IMG/VR virus record: IMGVR_UViG_3300046804_002325 | Coordinates: 62,001 to 126,000 of that record | DNA: 64,000 bases | Source: a virus | Strand: one strand, 5' to 3' | Shown here: positions 8,752-15,623 of the stretch, one piece after another | Position numbering within the stretch: position 1 is the stretch's first letter | How the letters are laid out: each line of letters starts with the position of its first letter | Program-made: the position numbers and the translations under genes | Notes under the pieces: generated by a model | What the model was told of the DNA's origin: nothing | Database searches by the model: none | What the model saw: only the letters and a program-made list of their open reading frames with translations

Positions 8752-8779
8752 ATTCTAACACAACCACGCAAAATGGCAA
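8752..8779 (-). promoter_or_regulatory. TTGCCA-type promoter
   Basis: Minus strand -35 TTGCCA (8779-8774), 16-bp spacer, -10 TAGAAT (8757-8752). Directly upstream is AAAGTATTAGG, the element shared with other early promoters, and an inverted repeat CTCCATAATGGAG at 8796-8808. Confidence 0.75.
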
Positions 8780-8815
8780 CCTAATACTTTAGTTCTCCAT
8801 TATGGAGGTCAACTA

Positions 8816-9013
8816 TTATACTGCAACACCCGTAGCAAGGTGGACGGTGGCGGGACCAAATAGGACTCTGGTAGTCAACCAAATGAGGTCTCCGTCTAAC
8901 CCCTGACGGTCTAGGTGACATATATCATCGTCAATATTCCATGGTTGACCTAGCAGGAAACGGAGTGCCGAATCCAAGGTGAAGTCTTCCGCATATGATA
9001 ATTCTAAATCCAT
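8816..9013 (-). CDS. Uncharacterised 65-aa protein
   Basis: Acidic N-terminal half (MDLELSYAEDFTLD) and hydrophobic end (ATVHLATGVAV). No known family. It sits between the 43-aa membrane protein and the promoter at 8752-8779, at the end of a small operon. Confidence 0.5.
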   Translation of the reverse strand: MDLELSYAEDFTLDSALRFLLGQPWNIDDDICHLDRQGLDGDLIWLTTRVLFGPATVHLATGVAV

Positions 9014-9020
9014 AATATTC

Positions 9021-9152
9021 TCACTTTAATGCAACAACTAACAAAAGCACAATAATGGCGAATAACACCAATGTATCGGCAACATCTTCACCATCGGTGA
9101 CCTGTTTGGATGGACTGAGCCATTTATCCAAAAAATCAAAAATCTTTTTCAA
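9021..9152 (-). CDS. 43-aa membrane protein (TTG start)
   Basis: TTG at 9152, TGA at 9021-9023. GGAA lies six bases before the TTG, a good ribosome binding site. The protein begins MKKIFDFLDKWLS, has a short acidic linker and ends in a transmembrane helix TLVLFAIIVLLLVVALK. The start overlaps the stop of the 96-aa gene. Function unknown; likely C-tail-anchored. Confidence 0.6.
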   Translation of the reverse strand: MKKIFDFLDKWLSPSKQVTDGEDVADTLVLFAIIVLLLVVALK

Positions 9153-9439
9153 TGTAATTTCCGTGTGGTGTCAACACCATTCAAAGCATCAACAATTTGT
9201 TGTTGCACTTCTTCAGGCATATCCATAATATCTTCAGCACTCAACAATCGTGTTTCTGACATAAGTTGTTTGGATGTTTTGCCTGCAAACATTTCCATAA
9301 TCTCCGCCTTCAAGGCATCCAATTCTTCCTGTGTGCCTTCAAAATGGTCAAAACAACCAGGTGCAAATACAATCTCTGGTATTGTATCGCCATCAATATC
9401 TTCTGCCACTTTATCGGCAATTTGTTTCTTACGCCACAT
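9149..9439 (-). CDS. Uncharacterised 96-aa acidic protein
   Basis: Rich in Glu/Asp with a helical middle (EGTQEELDALKAEIMEMF). No recognised domain. Adjacent start/stop with the 140-aa gene (single-base overlap) shows operon membership. Confidence 0.6.
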   Translation of the reverse strand: MWRKKQIADKVAEDIDGDTIPEIVFAPGCFDHFEGTQEELDALKAEIMEMFAGKTSKQLMSETRLLSAEDIMDMPEEVQQQIVDALNGVDTTRKLH

Positions 9440-9861
9440 TAGATTCTCTCCACAACAACTTTATCACCAAGTTCCTCACCAAAGGACATATTCTCATAAT
9501 ACACTTTTACCAAACCTTTGCGTTTCAATGATTCAATGATAATGAAACCTGTAAGTTGATTACTTCGGTCAATAAACACATCCAAATCGGCAGCACCATC
9601 CAAACCTTCTGCTGTTGCCAACATTTCAGAGATAATAAGAATATCATCGAGCCGTTTTTCTTTGGATTCAAGCATTTGCACCATTGATTCAACATCACTA
9701 TCACTCAATGATTGTAGAAAATCACCAACTGACATATATGGTGTTTTCATTAGTTTAAGTGCCAATAACTTGGTAACGGATGACATATCATCCGATTCCA
9801 ATACCTTTTCATAATTGATTGTGTAACCCTGAGCATCAAAATCATCAAACATATCATTCAC
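9439..9861 (-). CDS. Uncharacterised 140-aa protein
   Basis: Acidic, helical protein (MNDMFDDFDAQG...), with a repeat of Ser/Asp-rich helices around residues 45-80. No family recognised. Overlaps the 68-aa gene by 8 bases. Confidence 0.6.
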   Translation of the reverse strand: MNDMFDDFDAQGYTINYEKVLESDDMSSVTKLLALKLMKTPYMSVGDFLQSLSDSDVESMVQMLESKEKRLDDILIISEMLATAEGLDGAADLDVFIDRSNQLTGFIIIESLKRKGLVKVYYENMSFGEELGDKVVVERI

Positions 9862-10060
9862 CTTTTATACCAAACAAAGCATCACCAGCATCCTTAGGGA
9901 ATGTGGAACCATACTGTGCAACACGCTCAGTATCTTCATCAACATTCAAACCTGGTACATAACTGATATAATAGCGGATGCCATTATATTCATCATCAGT
10001 CCTTGCAATACCAACACATCCAAACATATTGGTAAACCATAAGATATCCAAAACTTCCAT
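9854..10060 (-). CDS. Uncharacterised 68-aa protein
   Basis: First gene after promoter 10093-10120. Contains a Tyr-rich beta-type segment (YNGIRYYISYVPG). No domain recognised. Confidence 0.55.
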   Translation of the reverse strand: MEVLDILWFTNMFGCVGIARTDDEYNGIRYYISYVPGLNVDEDTERVAQYGSTFPKDAGDALFGIKGE

Positions 10061-10092
10061 AATTAATCCTCATCAAAGGGGCTACACCGTGG

Positions 10093-10120
10093 ATTATATG
10101 CCGATGGTAAACCATGGCAA
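10093..10120 (-). promoter_or_regulatory. TTGCCA-type promoter
   Basis: Minus strand -35 TTGCCA (10120-10115), 16-bp spacer, -10 TATAAT (10098-10093), ahead of the 9854-10060 gene. The spacer contains CCATGGTTTACCAT, a partial inverted repeat. The rest of 10121-10188 holds only a 15-codon open frame that I do not count as a gene. Confidence 0.75.
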
Positions 10121-10188
10121 GCCCCAATTGTGGTAAACTTACATTCGGATACCAAACTCAATTAATAAAATGATTAGGACGGCCATGA

Positions 10189-10404
10189 TTAACAATCTGG
10201 ATCAAAATCATGCCATTCCATTTGCTCTGTTGGTTGACCATCATACAAATCGTTTTCACGAATGTATTGGTCCATGCCATCGGTGTAACCTTCCTCATAC
10301 TGAGCAAACTCAACCGAATCAAAATCGTATGGGTTCATGTTCTCACCAGCGGTGTAACCGTCCTCATAACCTTGGTCATATTCTTTGGTCAACAATTCAT
10401 TCAT
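10189..10404 (-). CDS. Acidic repeat protein, 71 aa
   Basis: Two imperfect copies of a Y(D/E)xGYxDG(Y/M) motif around residues 10-18 and 37-45 in a very acidic protein. Start set at the second in-frame ATG (10404) because GGAG lies six bases upstream. Function unknown. Confidence 0.6.
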   Translation of the reverse strand: MNELLTKEYDQGYEDGYTAGENMNPYDFDSVEFAQYEEGYTDGMDQYIRENDLYDGQPTEQMEWHDFDPDC

Positions 10405-10415
10405 AAAAATCTCCA

Positions 10416-10640
10416 TTAATCCAACAACACCATGTATTCCTCAGGGAAATACTTACGAAACCAATCCAAACCCTTACGGACGGTTTTATAATCACCAATC
10501 ATATTGGCACCGCTGATACAATCATACACGGCCACGGCATCAGGTTCCAACATACAGGACTGGCCTGAAAATGGGTTTTTCACTTCAACTGGTTCGGTAT
10601 CCAGAATCATACAATCAAACGGTAATTTGCGTTTGGTCAT
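10416..10640 (-). CDS. Uncharacterised 74-aa protein
   Basis: Starts MTKRKLPFDCMILDTEPVEV after a good AAAGG ribosome binding site. Overlaps the 58-aa gene's stop by 4 bases. No family recognised. Confidence 0.6.
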   Translation of the reverse strand: MTKRKLPFDCMILDTEPVEVKNPFSGQSCMLEPDAVAVYDCISGANMIGDYKTVRKGLDWFRKYFPEEYMVLLD

Positions 10641-10813
10641 TTCTTGCCTTTCAATTTCAAATATTCATCATCATCTAAATCACGGAGGCCATTGCATGGT
10701 TTGTTAATGGCCTTTTGTGTTGCACGATTGCCTAGTCTAATCAACCCACATCGGCCACAATATACAAACATACCCTTGGCTTGCATGGTACGATTGAAAT
10801 TGTGTCCTTGCAT
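10637..10813 (-). CDS. 58-aa zinc-knuckle-like protein
   Basis: ATG at 10813 directly abuts the stop of the 130-aa gene; TGA at 10637-10639 overlaps the next start. Contains CGRC near residue 19 and a third Cys near 41 in a basic protein that ends KLKGKK. May bind zinc or nucleic acid. Unknown function. Confidence 0.6.
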   Translation of the reverse strand: MQGHNFNRTMQAKGMFVYCGRCGLIRLGNRATQKAINKPCNGLRDLDDDEYLKLKGKK

Positions 10814-11206
10814 TTACCACCACGAATCATAATAAACGGCATCGCCTGCAGCAATGGCATCACGAGCCGCCTGAATGAATTTCAAATCATTGCTCAGCGA
10901 TTCATTATCTGGTGGATTATCACCAAAGAAGAAACCAGTGGTTTGGGGCAACATATTATTCAATAGGTCAAACTGTAAGGCATCCAAATCATGTGGATAC
11001 AACCGAACCTTTTCACAATTAAATGTTTGTGCTGTACCGCCTTTGTTGCGGTACAATTTCTCCATCCAACCATGCAGGTCATGGTGCTTACGCCAATACC
11101 ACAATTCTTCAATATCACGCTCACGGCCATCTTCATCACCACGGATGGTAAGGTCATCAATCACATCATTGGCAGCAACCCGCCAAACAAACATATCTAA
11201 ACCCAT
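10814..11206 (-). CDS. Conserved phage protein, MGLDM..ELWYWRKHHDLHGWM family
   Basis: 130 residues with the signature ELWYWRKHHDLHGWME (residues 34-49), known to me from many phage proteins that are sometimes labelled without basis as a sugar kinase. The pattern of His/Trp suggests a conserved active or binding site. C-terminal half includes a TTGFFFGDN segment. Function unknown. Confidence 0.7.
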   Translation of the reverse strand: MGLDMFVWRVAANDVIDDLTIRGDEDGRERDIEELWYWRKHHDLHGWMEKLYRNKGGTAQTFNCEKVRLYPHDLDALQFDLLNNMLPQTTGFFFGDNPPDNESLSNDLKFIQAARDAIAAGDAVYYDSWW

Positions 11207-11208
11207 CT

Positions 11209-11400
11209 TTACTCCTGTTCCAACTTGTTCAATAATTGTTTCAAGGTTTTAACCAAATCTTTTTTGTAGAATGAGGCGTCAACCACATTACCAAAGATAT
11301 CCTCTAATTGAACACTAATACCAGTTTGTTTTTTTGTCCAAGAAAAGTTAATGACACCATCGGCATCATCATCACATAATCCAACGGTGTGTATTTTCAT
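11209..11400 (-). CDS. Uncharacterised 63-aa protein
   Basis: N-terminus MKIHTVGLCDDDADGVI, C-terminal helix rich in Lys/Leu. Four-base overlap with the upstream gene. No domain recognised. Confidence 0.5.
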   Translation of the reverse strand: MKIHTVGLCDDDADGVINFSWTKKQTGISVQLEDIFGNVVDASFYKKDLVKTLKQLLNKLEQE

Positions 11401-11912
11401 TTCAAAACAATCCCATCGTGGTTGTATTTCTTCTTCAAGAATGCCAAGCAGGCTTCAGGTGTAGGACGGGCAGCTTCTTGCTTGCCATTCCACATAGCAA
11501 TCCACTTATTACGGTCGGCACGATAGAACACGGTGCCATCAGGATGCACGGTTTTGTCACCTCTGACAATAGAACCAACCTTGGTGTTGCCAACCTGTGT
11601 GACAACTAACTTAGCAGCACCTCGCTGTTTTGCCATTTTCTTGCTCGCAGCCTTTGCCTTAACTGGCACCTCATCACTCACCACAAACACAGGTGATTTA
11701 GCGTTAAACTTAGGACCAGTCAATGGACCGCACCATGGGAAGAAACCAACGGCGGTTTTGTCTTTATTGTCTAAGGCATCATTCATATCAATACCACACA
11801 TACCCCATTGGTCGGTTTCTGCATTGTACCAACGATATGCCTTGCCTTGCTTGTCACGGTCGACCAAATACAATGCCGATGCCGTAGGGTTACCAGAAGT
11901 CACAAATTCCAT
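11397..11912 (-). CDS. Uncharacterised 171-aa protein with basic linker
   Basis: Start chosen at 11912: GGAG lies five bases upstream and the promoter -10 ends 23 bases upstream. Two similar beta-type halves, YRWYNAETDQWGM (about residue 26) and FYRADRNKWIAMWNG (about 130), flank a Lys/Ala-rich linker (KAKAASKKMAKQRG). This looks like a duplicated small domain. Function unknown; basic linker hints at nucleic acid contact. Confidence 0.6.
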   Translation of the reverse strand: MEFVTSGNPTASALYLVDRDKQGKAYRWYNAETDQWGMCGIDMNDALDNKDKTAVGFFPWCGPLTGPKFNAKSPVFVVSDEVPVKAKAASKKMAKQRGAAKLVVTQVGNTKVGSIVRGDKTVHPDGTVFYRADRNKWIAMWNGKQEAARPTPEACLAFLKKKYNHDGIVLK

Positions 11913-11934
11913 AATATCTCCAATCAAAACATCT

Positions 11935-11962
11935 ATTATACACGATTCCTAGGTTTTGGCAA
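11935..11962 (-). promoter_or_regulatory. TTGCCA-type promoter
   Basis: Minus strand: TATTAGG element, -35 TTGCCA (11962-11957), 16-bp spacer, -10 TATAAT (11940-11935), ahead of the 171-aa gene. Confidence 0.8.
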
Positions 11963-11999
11963 CCTAATACCAAAGTATTACAACCAATCCGGTCAAGTA

Positions 12000-12188
12000 T
12001 TATTTTGCCGCAAATCGCTCCATCACGGTCGGGGTATACAAACGATTGGTAAGCAAGGTGTGCTCGGTTGCACTCAATACCTTACCGCACTGGGTTTGAG
12101 CCAATACATTCAAACCATAATTATTGAATTTATTGCCTGACAATTCAAACAGCATCATATCCCAAAAAGTTGTATTCACATTTTCCAT
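12000..12188 (-). CDS. Uncharacterised 62-aa protein
   Basis: Starts MENVNTTFWDMMLF, single-base overlap with the upstream stop. No family recognised. Confidence 0.5.
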   Translation of the reverse strand: MENVNTTFWDMMLFELSGNKFNNYGLNVLAQTQCGKVLSATEHTLLTNRLYTPTVMERFAAK

Positions 12189-12379
12189 TATATTAACTCC
12201 TGTTTTGCATTAATTAAACCATTCAAAAATTCTACCTGCTTCTTTTTTGGCAGTTCACCTACAATATACACCAATTGTGATAGTAGGTACTCACCTGCAT
12301 CATCAGAGGATTTTGTTACCTCAAGAAAATGCTGGACTTCTACCTCAATGGTATCAACGGAAAACTTACCTCGCTTCAT
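12188..12379 (-). CDS. Uncharacterised 63-aa helical protein
   Basis: Helical, acidic and lysine-rich, ending LPKKKQVEFLNGLINAKQEL. Next to the 106-aa gene with a 3-base gap. No family recognised. Confidence 0.5.
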   Translation of the reverse strand: MKRGKFSVDTIEVEVQHFLEVTKSSDDAGEYLLSQLVYIVGELPKKKQVEFLNGLINAKQELI

Positions 12380-12382
12380 TTA

Positions 12383-12703
12383 TTATGCGCCTTCATACAT
12401 ATTCAAAAAACCAGGACCAACATCAAACGACACAAAATCATCACCTTGCATACCTTGCTCAGAATAATGAATGTCACTGGCACCAAATGCAACACGGACA
12501 GATTCCAAGAATGCTGGGTCGGTGTAAATCAAGCCATCAGATTCCACATTCCATGTCACTGTGTCAAAATAAACCCGCAACTCACCAAAATCATTGTGCT
12601 GATTGGTATATGGAACGGAATAACCAATAGTTTTTACCTCTTTGATTTTATCCGACCAAAGACCCATGCCACTGGTCACAATTTTATCAAGATAATTCTG
12701 CAT
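12383..12703 (-). CDS. Uncharacterised 106-aa protein
   Basis: Start set at ATG 12703, with GGAG six bases upstream. Starts MQNYLDKIVTSGM; otherwise mixed alpha/beta without a recognisable motif. Overlaps the 74-aa gene by 17 bases. Confidence 0.55.
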   Translation of the reverse strand: MQNYLDKIVTSGMGLWSDKIKEVKTIGYSVPYTNQHNDFGELRVYFDTVTWNVESDGLIYTDPAFLESVRVAFGASDIHYSEQGMQGDDFVSFDVGPGFLNMYEGA

Positions 12704-12911
12704 CACATACTCCAAAATCGTGGGTCAATTCATCTTCGCTCAATGACACCGTATCACGGAATGTATTGAACAAATACAATGGTTCATCCAATTGTAACCA
12801 ATAAGATACCTCGCCACCGTACCTCACTCGGGATTCTTTCACAACACCAACCACGGGATATTCTTTCAAATATAAACCCTTGACCGTGTGTCCATCTTTA
12901 TTCCAACCCAT
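12687..12911 (-). CDS. Uncharacterised 74-aa protein
   Basis: Short beta-rich protein (VKGLYLKEYPVVGVVKESRVRYGG). Overlaps both neighbours. No family recognised. Confidence 0.55.
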   Translation of the reverse strand: MGWNKDGHTVKGLYLKEYPVVGVVKESRVRYGGEVSYWLQLDEPLYLFNTFRDTVSLSEDELTHDFGVCDAELS

Positions 12912-13080
12912 TTTTTACCTCAATTTCATCCAAAGCGTCATAAATGCAGGTATCGGCGAATGACATCAAACGCTCTACCTCATCCAAATCATTTTGGCAG
13001 GCATAATCGTATACCTCAGCCAATATCATCTGAGCATATTCCAACTTTTGCACCAATTTATCTTTGGTAATCTTATCCAT
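12898..13080 (-). CDS. Uncharacterised 60-aa helical protein
   Basis: All-helical acidic protein (KLVQKLEYAQMILAEVYDYA). Single-base overlap with the 86-aa gene. No family recognised. Confidence 0.55.
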   Translation of the reverse strand: MDKITKDKLVQKLEYAQMILAEVYDYACQNDLDEVERLMSFADTCIYDALDEIEVKNGLE

Positions 13081-13340
13081 TAAAATGCACCTTCCAAATC
13101 TTCAATGCGTTCCTTGATATCTGCAATTTCATCCGCATCTACCTCAGGATCCAAACGGTCTAAGTCATACTGCAAGTCCTCAATTTGAGAAGAAACCACA
13201 TCGTTGCAAATCTCACGATAAGCGATAGGATCTAACCTCTTGACAATGTAAGAGCGTGAAAATGTCAGGTTACCGATAACCACATCACCTTCCATATCCA
13301 ACAACTCATCAACCATTTCCATAATGTCTGAATTTCGCAT
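13080..13340 (-). CDS. Uncharacterised 86-aa coiled-coil protein
   Basis: First gene after promoter 13368-13395. The C-terminal 40 residues form a strongly acidic coiled coil (DLQYDLDRLDPEVDADEIAD). Function unknown. Confidence 0.6.
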   Translation of the reverse strand: MRNSDIMEMVDELLDMEGDVVIGNLTFSRSYIVKRLDPIAYREICNDVVSSQIEDLQYDLDRLDPEVDADEIADIKERIEDLEGAF

Positions 13341-13367
13341 TTTTTACCTCATCAAAATATGTTGCCA

Positions 13368-13395
13368 ATTATACAGGTTTTCACCTCATTGTCAA
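13368..13395 (-). promoter_or_regulatory. Sigma70-type promoter
   Basis: Minus strand: AAAGTATTCAGG, -35 TTGACA (13395-13390), 16-bp spacer, -10 TATAAT (13373-13368). The rest of 13396-13469 contains two more AAAGTAT-type repeats in inverted orientation and no gene. Confidence 0.8.
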
Positions 13396-13469
13396 CCTGA
13401 ATACTTTAATACTCCAGTACCTCGCTAGAATACTAAAGTATACAGGTTAGTGTATACTATCTTATTACC

Positions 13470-13670
13470 TCAGAATAAATCCATCTGACCGTTGAAAACC
13501 AAAGTATCAAATTCGTCATCAATACCACGAACCAAATCATTCACATCCTGAATGCCGTAAGACAAAAGTTCTCGTTTCATTGCAACGACAATCGGATCGG
13601 CGTGCCCGTAGGCGTGCAGGTTTTCCTCATATTCACCCAGAATCATACTAATTTCTGACATTTTAGACAT
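13470..13670 (-). CDS. Uncharacterised 66-aa protein
   Basis: GGAG eight bases before the first ATG supports this start. Helical, acidic, ending FNGQMDLF. No family recognised. Confidence 0.55.
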   Translation of the reverse strand: MSKMSEISMILGEYEENLHAYGHADPIVVAMKRELLSYGIQDVNDLVRGIDDEFDTLVFNGQMDLF

Positions 13671-13675
13671 TTTAC

Positions 13676-13804
13676 TTACTCCAATTCAAAAGTGTTACCA
13701 TTTTTATTACAAACCAATAAAGTGTATACGAATTGATCCATTTGATCCTCTCGGAATACTACTTTTTCATCATATCCATCACAATGTAATACCAAAGTTA
13801 TCAT
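13676..13804 (-). CDS. 42-aa small protein
   Basis: ATG at 13804 overlaps the upstream stop (ATGA); TAA at 13676-13678. Sequence MITLVLHCDGYDEKVVFRED onward, a compact beta/alpha small protein. The overlap and codon continuity support translation. Function unknown. Confidence 0.55.
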   Translation of the reverse strand: MITLVLHCDGYDEKVVFREDQMDQFVYTLLVCNKNGNTFELE

Positions 13805-13995
13805 TCTGCCACAACCTTTCCTGTTTTAACCGAATAGTATACATTTTCCAGTTTTGGGTAAACTGCACGAATTTTCATTACATCCGCATGGGTTTTGTAA
13901 CGCTTTCGTGTGTATGTAATACAATCCTTCTCACTTTTGAAATATCCTGTATACTCAATACTTACACCGTCAAAAATTAATTCAAATTGTTTCAT
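13801..13995 (-). CDS. Uncharacterised 64-aa protein
   Basis: Start at ATG 13995, preceded by a GGCGAAAGAAA purine stretch; a longer frame to 14022 overlaps the upstream gene and lacks a site. Basic, with RKRYKTHADVMKIRAVYP. Function unknown. Confidence 0.55.
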   Translation of the reverse strand: MKQFELIFDGVSIEYTGYFKSEKDCITYTRKRYKTHADVMKIRAVYPKLENVYYSVKTGKVVAE

Positions 13996-14149
13996 TTTCT
14001 TTCGCCTTGAATACTTTTTCATTAATTGAAATACAAAGTTCTAAGTTTTCATCAGAATCATCATAAAGTTCTACAATATTCAGCTGGTCATAAATTAATT
14101 CTAATTCTGCCTCAGTGAATACCAAAGTATACATTTTCTGCTGTGTCAT
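13982..14149 (-). CDS. 55-aa acidic early protein
   Basis: ATG at 14149, TGA at 13982-13984. Starts MTQQKMYTLVFTEAELELIY, strongly acidic, first gene behind the tandem promoters at 14173-14200 and 14303-14331. Early leader genes of T4-like phages are often small acidic host-takeover proteins, but no function can be read here. Confidence 0.6.
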   Translation of the reverse strand: MTQQKMYTLVFTEAELELIYDQLNIVELYDDSDENLELCISINEKVFKAKENETI

Positions 14150-14172
14150 AATCTGCTGCGTTAAAAAATTAC

Positions 14173-14200
14173 ATTATACACAAAAACCGAAAAATGGCAA
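14173..14200 (-). promoter_or_regulatory. TTGCCA-type promoter, proximal of two
   Basis: Minus strand -35 TTGCCA (14200-14195), 16-bp spacer, -10 TATAAT (14178-14173), with TTTTGTATTATA upstream. Drives the leftward early operon beginning at 14149. Confidence 0.8.
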
Positions 14201-14302
14201 TATAATACAAAAGTAATCCATCATTGTAATGGAATAAAAAAGTATTCATTTCCAATATTCATTGTTTTTGCACTTCGTGCTTTTGTGCTCATCATGCGTG
14301 GA

Positions 14303-14331
14303 ATTATACTGGGAAAAACGCATTTTGGCAA
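14303..14331 (-). promoter_or_regulatory. TTGCCA-type promoter, distal of two
   Basis: Minus strand GGTACTAGG then -35 TTGCCA (14331-14326), 17-bp spacer, -10 TATAAT (14308-14303). The ~100-base leader to the next promoter includes a 24-codon open frame (not called as a gene) and a GCAC/GTGC hairpin. Confidence 0.75.
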
Positions 14332-14344
14332 CCTAGTACCATAG

Positions 14345-14720
14345 TATTCAAGCATTTTGGTCAACTATTCGCTGTGGATATGCTGTGGATAACTTTACTT
14401 TGTAGATAAAATGTGAATAACTTTTGACCCTTGTGGGTATGCTGTGGATAAGTCGCACCAATAGTCGCAAACTATCGCTAATGCTTTGGTATTAGTCCAA
14501 CTTAGTCTCTGGGTCAGATGCCGGATTAATGCCAAAGTATACAAAAACCACGCAGGTTGAAAACAAAATGACGCTCGATGGTCCAGCCGAGAAACAAAAG
14601 TATGCAGCCCCAGTGTGATCCTGCAAACAAAAGTATTAATCCGGCGGCGACCGATAACCATCAGGCAGGGTCGGATTAGAGCTCCGGCTACCGATTGCTA
14701 TGGGTTGGATTATACACAAA
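14345..14720. other. Candidate replication origin: DnaA-box-like cluster plus iteron-like repeats
   Basis: Non-coding stretch between divergent early promoters. Six same-orientation 9-mers related to the DnaA box (complement TGTGGATAA) start at 14373, 14384, 14401, 14412, 14432 and 14443; those at 14384 and 14443 match it exactly. They form three pairs with 11-bp spacing. To the right, AAACAAAAGTAT occurs twice (14592, 14625), related AAAGTAT motifs recur, and a 10-bp inverted repeat CCGGATTAAT lies at 14521 and 14635. A leftward promoter (14709-14736) points into the block. Origin function is inferred. Confidence 0.6.
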
Positions 14721-14736
14721 CCAGAACCCTTGGCAA
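14709..14736 (-). promoter_or_regulatory. TTGCCA-type promoter firing into the origin-like block
   Basis: Minus strand -35 TTGCCA (14736-14731), 16-bp spacer, -10 TATAAT (14714-14709). No convincing gene follows for 550 bases; the RNA would start with a hairpin (TAATCCG/CGGATTA) and cross the repeat and DnaA-box-like region, so a primer or regulatory RNA is possible. Confidence 0.7.
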
Positions 14737-14785
14737 TATAGCGCAATGGTTCTCATATTGTCCGCTGGAAGAAAAAAGTTTACAC

Positions 14786-14814
14786 TTGCCAAAACCTGCA
14801 AAATCGCCTATAAT
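14786..14814 (+). promoter_or_regulatory. TTGCCA-type promoter, plus-strand early gene 1
   Basis: -35 TTGCCA (14786-14791), 17-bp spacer, -10 TATAAT (14809-14814), with GAAAAAAGTTTAC upstream, a block repeated before the next gene. Confidence 0.8.
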
Positions 14815-14844
14815 TCATCCATGAAATTTGAAAAGGACAGCAAA

Positions 14845-15123
14845 ATGACGGAATTTGAAAAGCAGTGCTACGGTATCAGCCAAGCGACAATCGAGCAGGA
14901 ATATTGCCAGAGCTTGACCGCTCGCTTGTCCGGTCTGGAAATGGTCGCTATGAGCGTGCTGTCGGATGCTCAAGAGCTGATGAGCTGCAACACAGCGCAA
15001 ACCCAGAACCAAGCACGCCAGCATATTAATATTGCAAAATATATCCTGAGCAAGCTCATGGATGATAGGCTGCTGGCTGAAAATGCTAGTAAGGTGCACA
15101 AAATACACGACCGGACTGCTTGA
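14845..15123 (+). CDS. Uncharacterised 92-aa early protein
   Basis: Start at 14845, behind AAAGGACAGC; an earlier in-frame ATG at 14821 would be at the transcript's 5' end without a ribosome site. Helical protein (TEFEKQCYGISQATIEQEYC) with four cysteines/methionine-rich middle. First of five rightward genes from the divergent region. Function unknown. Confidence 0.65.
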   Translation: MTEFEKQCYGISQATIEQEYCQSLTARLSGLEMVAMSVLSDAQELMSCNTAQTQNQARQHINIAKYILSKLMDDRLLAENASKVHKIHDRTA

Positions 15124-15139
15124 AGAAAAAAGTTTACAG

Positions 15140-15168
15140 TTGCCAAAACGGCAATTTTAGGTTAGAAT
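15140..15168 (+). promoter_or_regulatory. TTGCCA-type promoter, plus-strand early gene 2
   Basis: -35 TTGCCA (15140-15145), 17-bp spacer, -10 TAGAAT (15163-15168). The -35 forms an inverted repeat with the spacer: TTGCC-AAAAC-GGCAA. Confidence 0.75.
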
Positions 15169-15199
15169 CCATCCCATGTTGAATTTGAAAGGACAAAAA

Positions 15200-15538
15200 A
15201 TGTCAGCAAAAGCTCCCTCCATGTTGGTTACTGCTCTCAAGCAAGCCCGTATTAATCTTGCCAATGCAAAGCTCGAGGTTCAACGCCTTGCTGCTGGTGT
15301 AAAGCAAGAACGTGAAAACGCCAAGGCTGCGAAAGCAGAAGCCAAGGCCAGTAAGCAGGCTGCTGCTATCGCTAAGGCACAAGCCCGATTGGATAAACTG
15401 CTCGCAAAGCAAGCAGCGCCTGTAGGTGTGAAAGCTCTGAAAGCAAACCGTAAGCCAAGCAAAGCTGTGGTGTACGGCGCCGAAGATAACGCCATAGCCT
15501 CTGCTATTATGGCAAAAAAGGCAAGCGCTGTAAAATAA
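15200..15538 (+). CDS. Ala/Lys-rich basic protein, histone-H1-like composition
   Basis: 112 residues; start at 15200 after GAAAGGAC. From about residue 20 to 75 it is a continuous helix dominated by Ala, Lys, Glu and Arg (KAAKAEAKASKQAAAIAKAQ), then a basic Pro-containing tail. The composition is like bacterial histone-like proteins and suggests DNA or RNA binding, but low-complexity helices can also be coiled coils. It has its own promoter, so it is likely made early and in quantity. Confidence 0.65.
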   Translation: MSAKAPSMLVTALKQARINLANAKLEVQRLAAGVKQERENAKAAKAEAKASKQAAAIAKAQARLDKLLAKQAAPVGVKALKANRKPSKAVVYGAEDNAIASAIMAKKASAVK

Positions 15539-15562
15539 CCCACCGGATGGATGGACAATAGG

Positions 15563-15590
15563 TTGCCATTCCTTCTGGTTCTGGTATAAT
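15563..15590 (+). promoter_or_regulatory. TTGCCA-type promoter, plus-strand early gene 3
   Basis: -35 TTGCCA (15563-15568), 16-bp spacer, -10 TATAAT (15585-15590). The surrounding module (CCCACCGG ... AGGTTGCCATT ... CTGGTATAATTCATTCCATA) is nearly repeated at 15958-16027. Confidence 0.8.
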
Positions 15591-15623
15591 TCATTCCATA
15601 CAAACAAACAAAAGGACAGCAAA

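Noticed and set aside
10139-10186. 15-codon hydrophobic frame before the 71-aa gene
   Set aside because: Too short and without further support.
14205-14297. 24-codon frame in the leader between two promoters
   Set aside because: Possible leader peptide, but no ribosome site or neighbour overlap supports translation.
14395-14661. 88-codon minus-strand frame across the origin-like region
   Set aside because: Composition is odd (many Cys, His, Trp), no ribosome site, and it runs through the DnaA-box-like sites and repeats; treated as a chance frame.
14821-14844. Upstream ATG of the first rightward gene
   Set aside because: It sits at the expected transcript 5' end; the next ATG has a clear AAAGGA site shared with the neighbouring genes.
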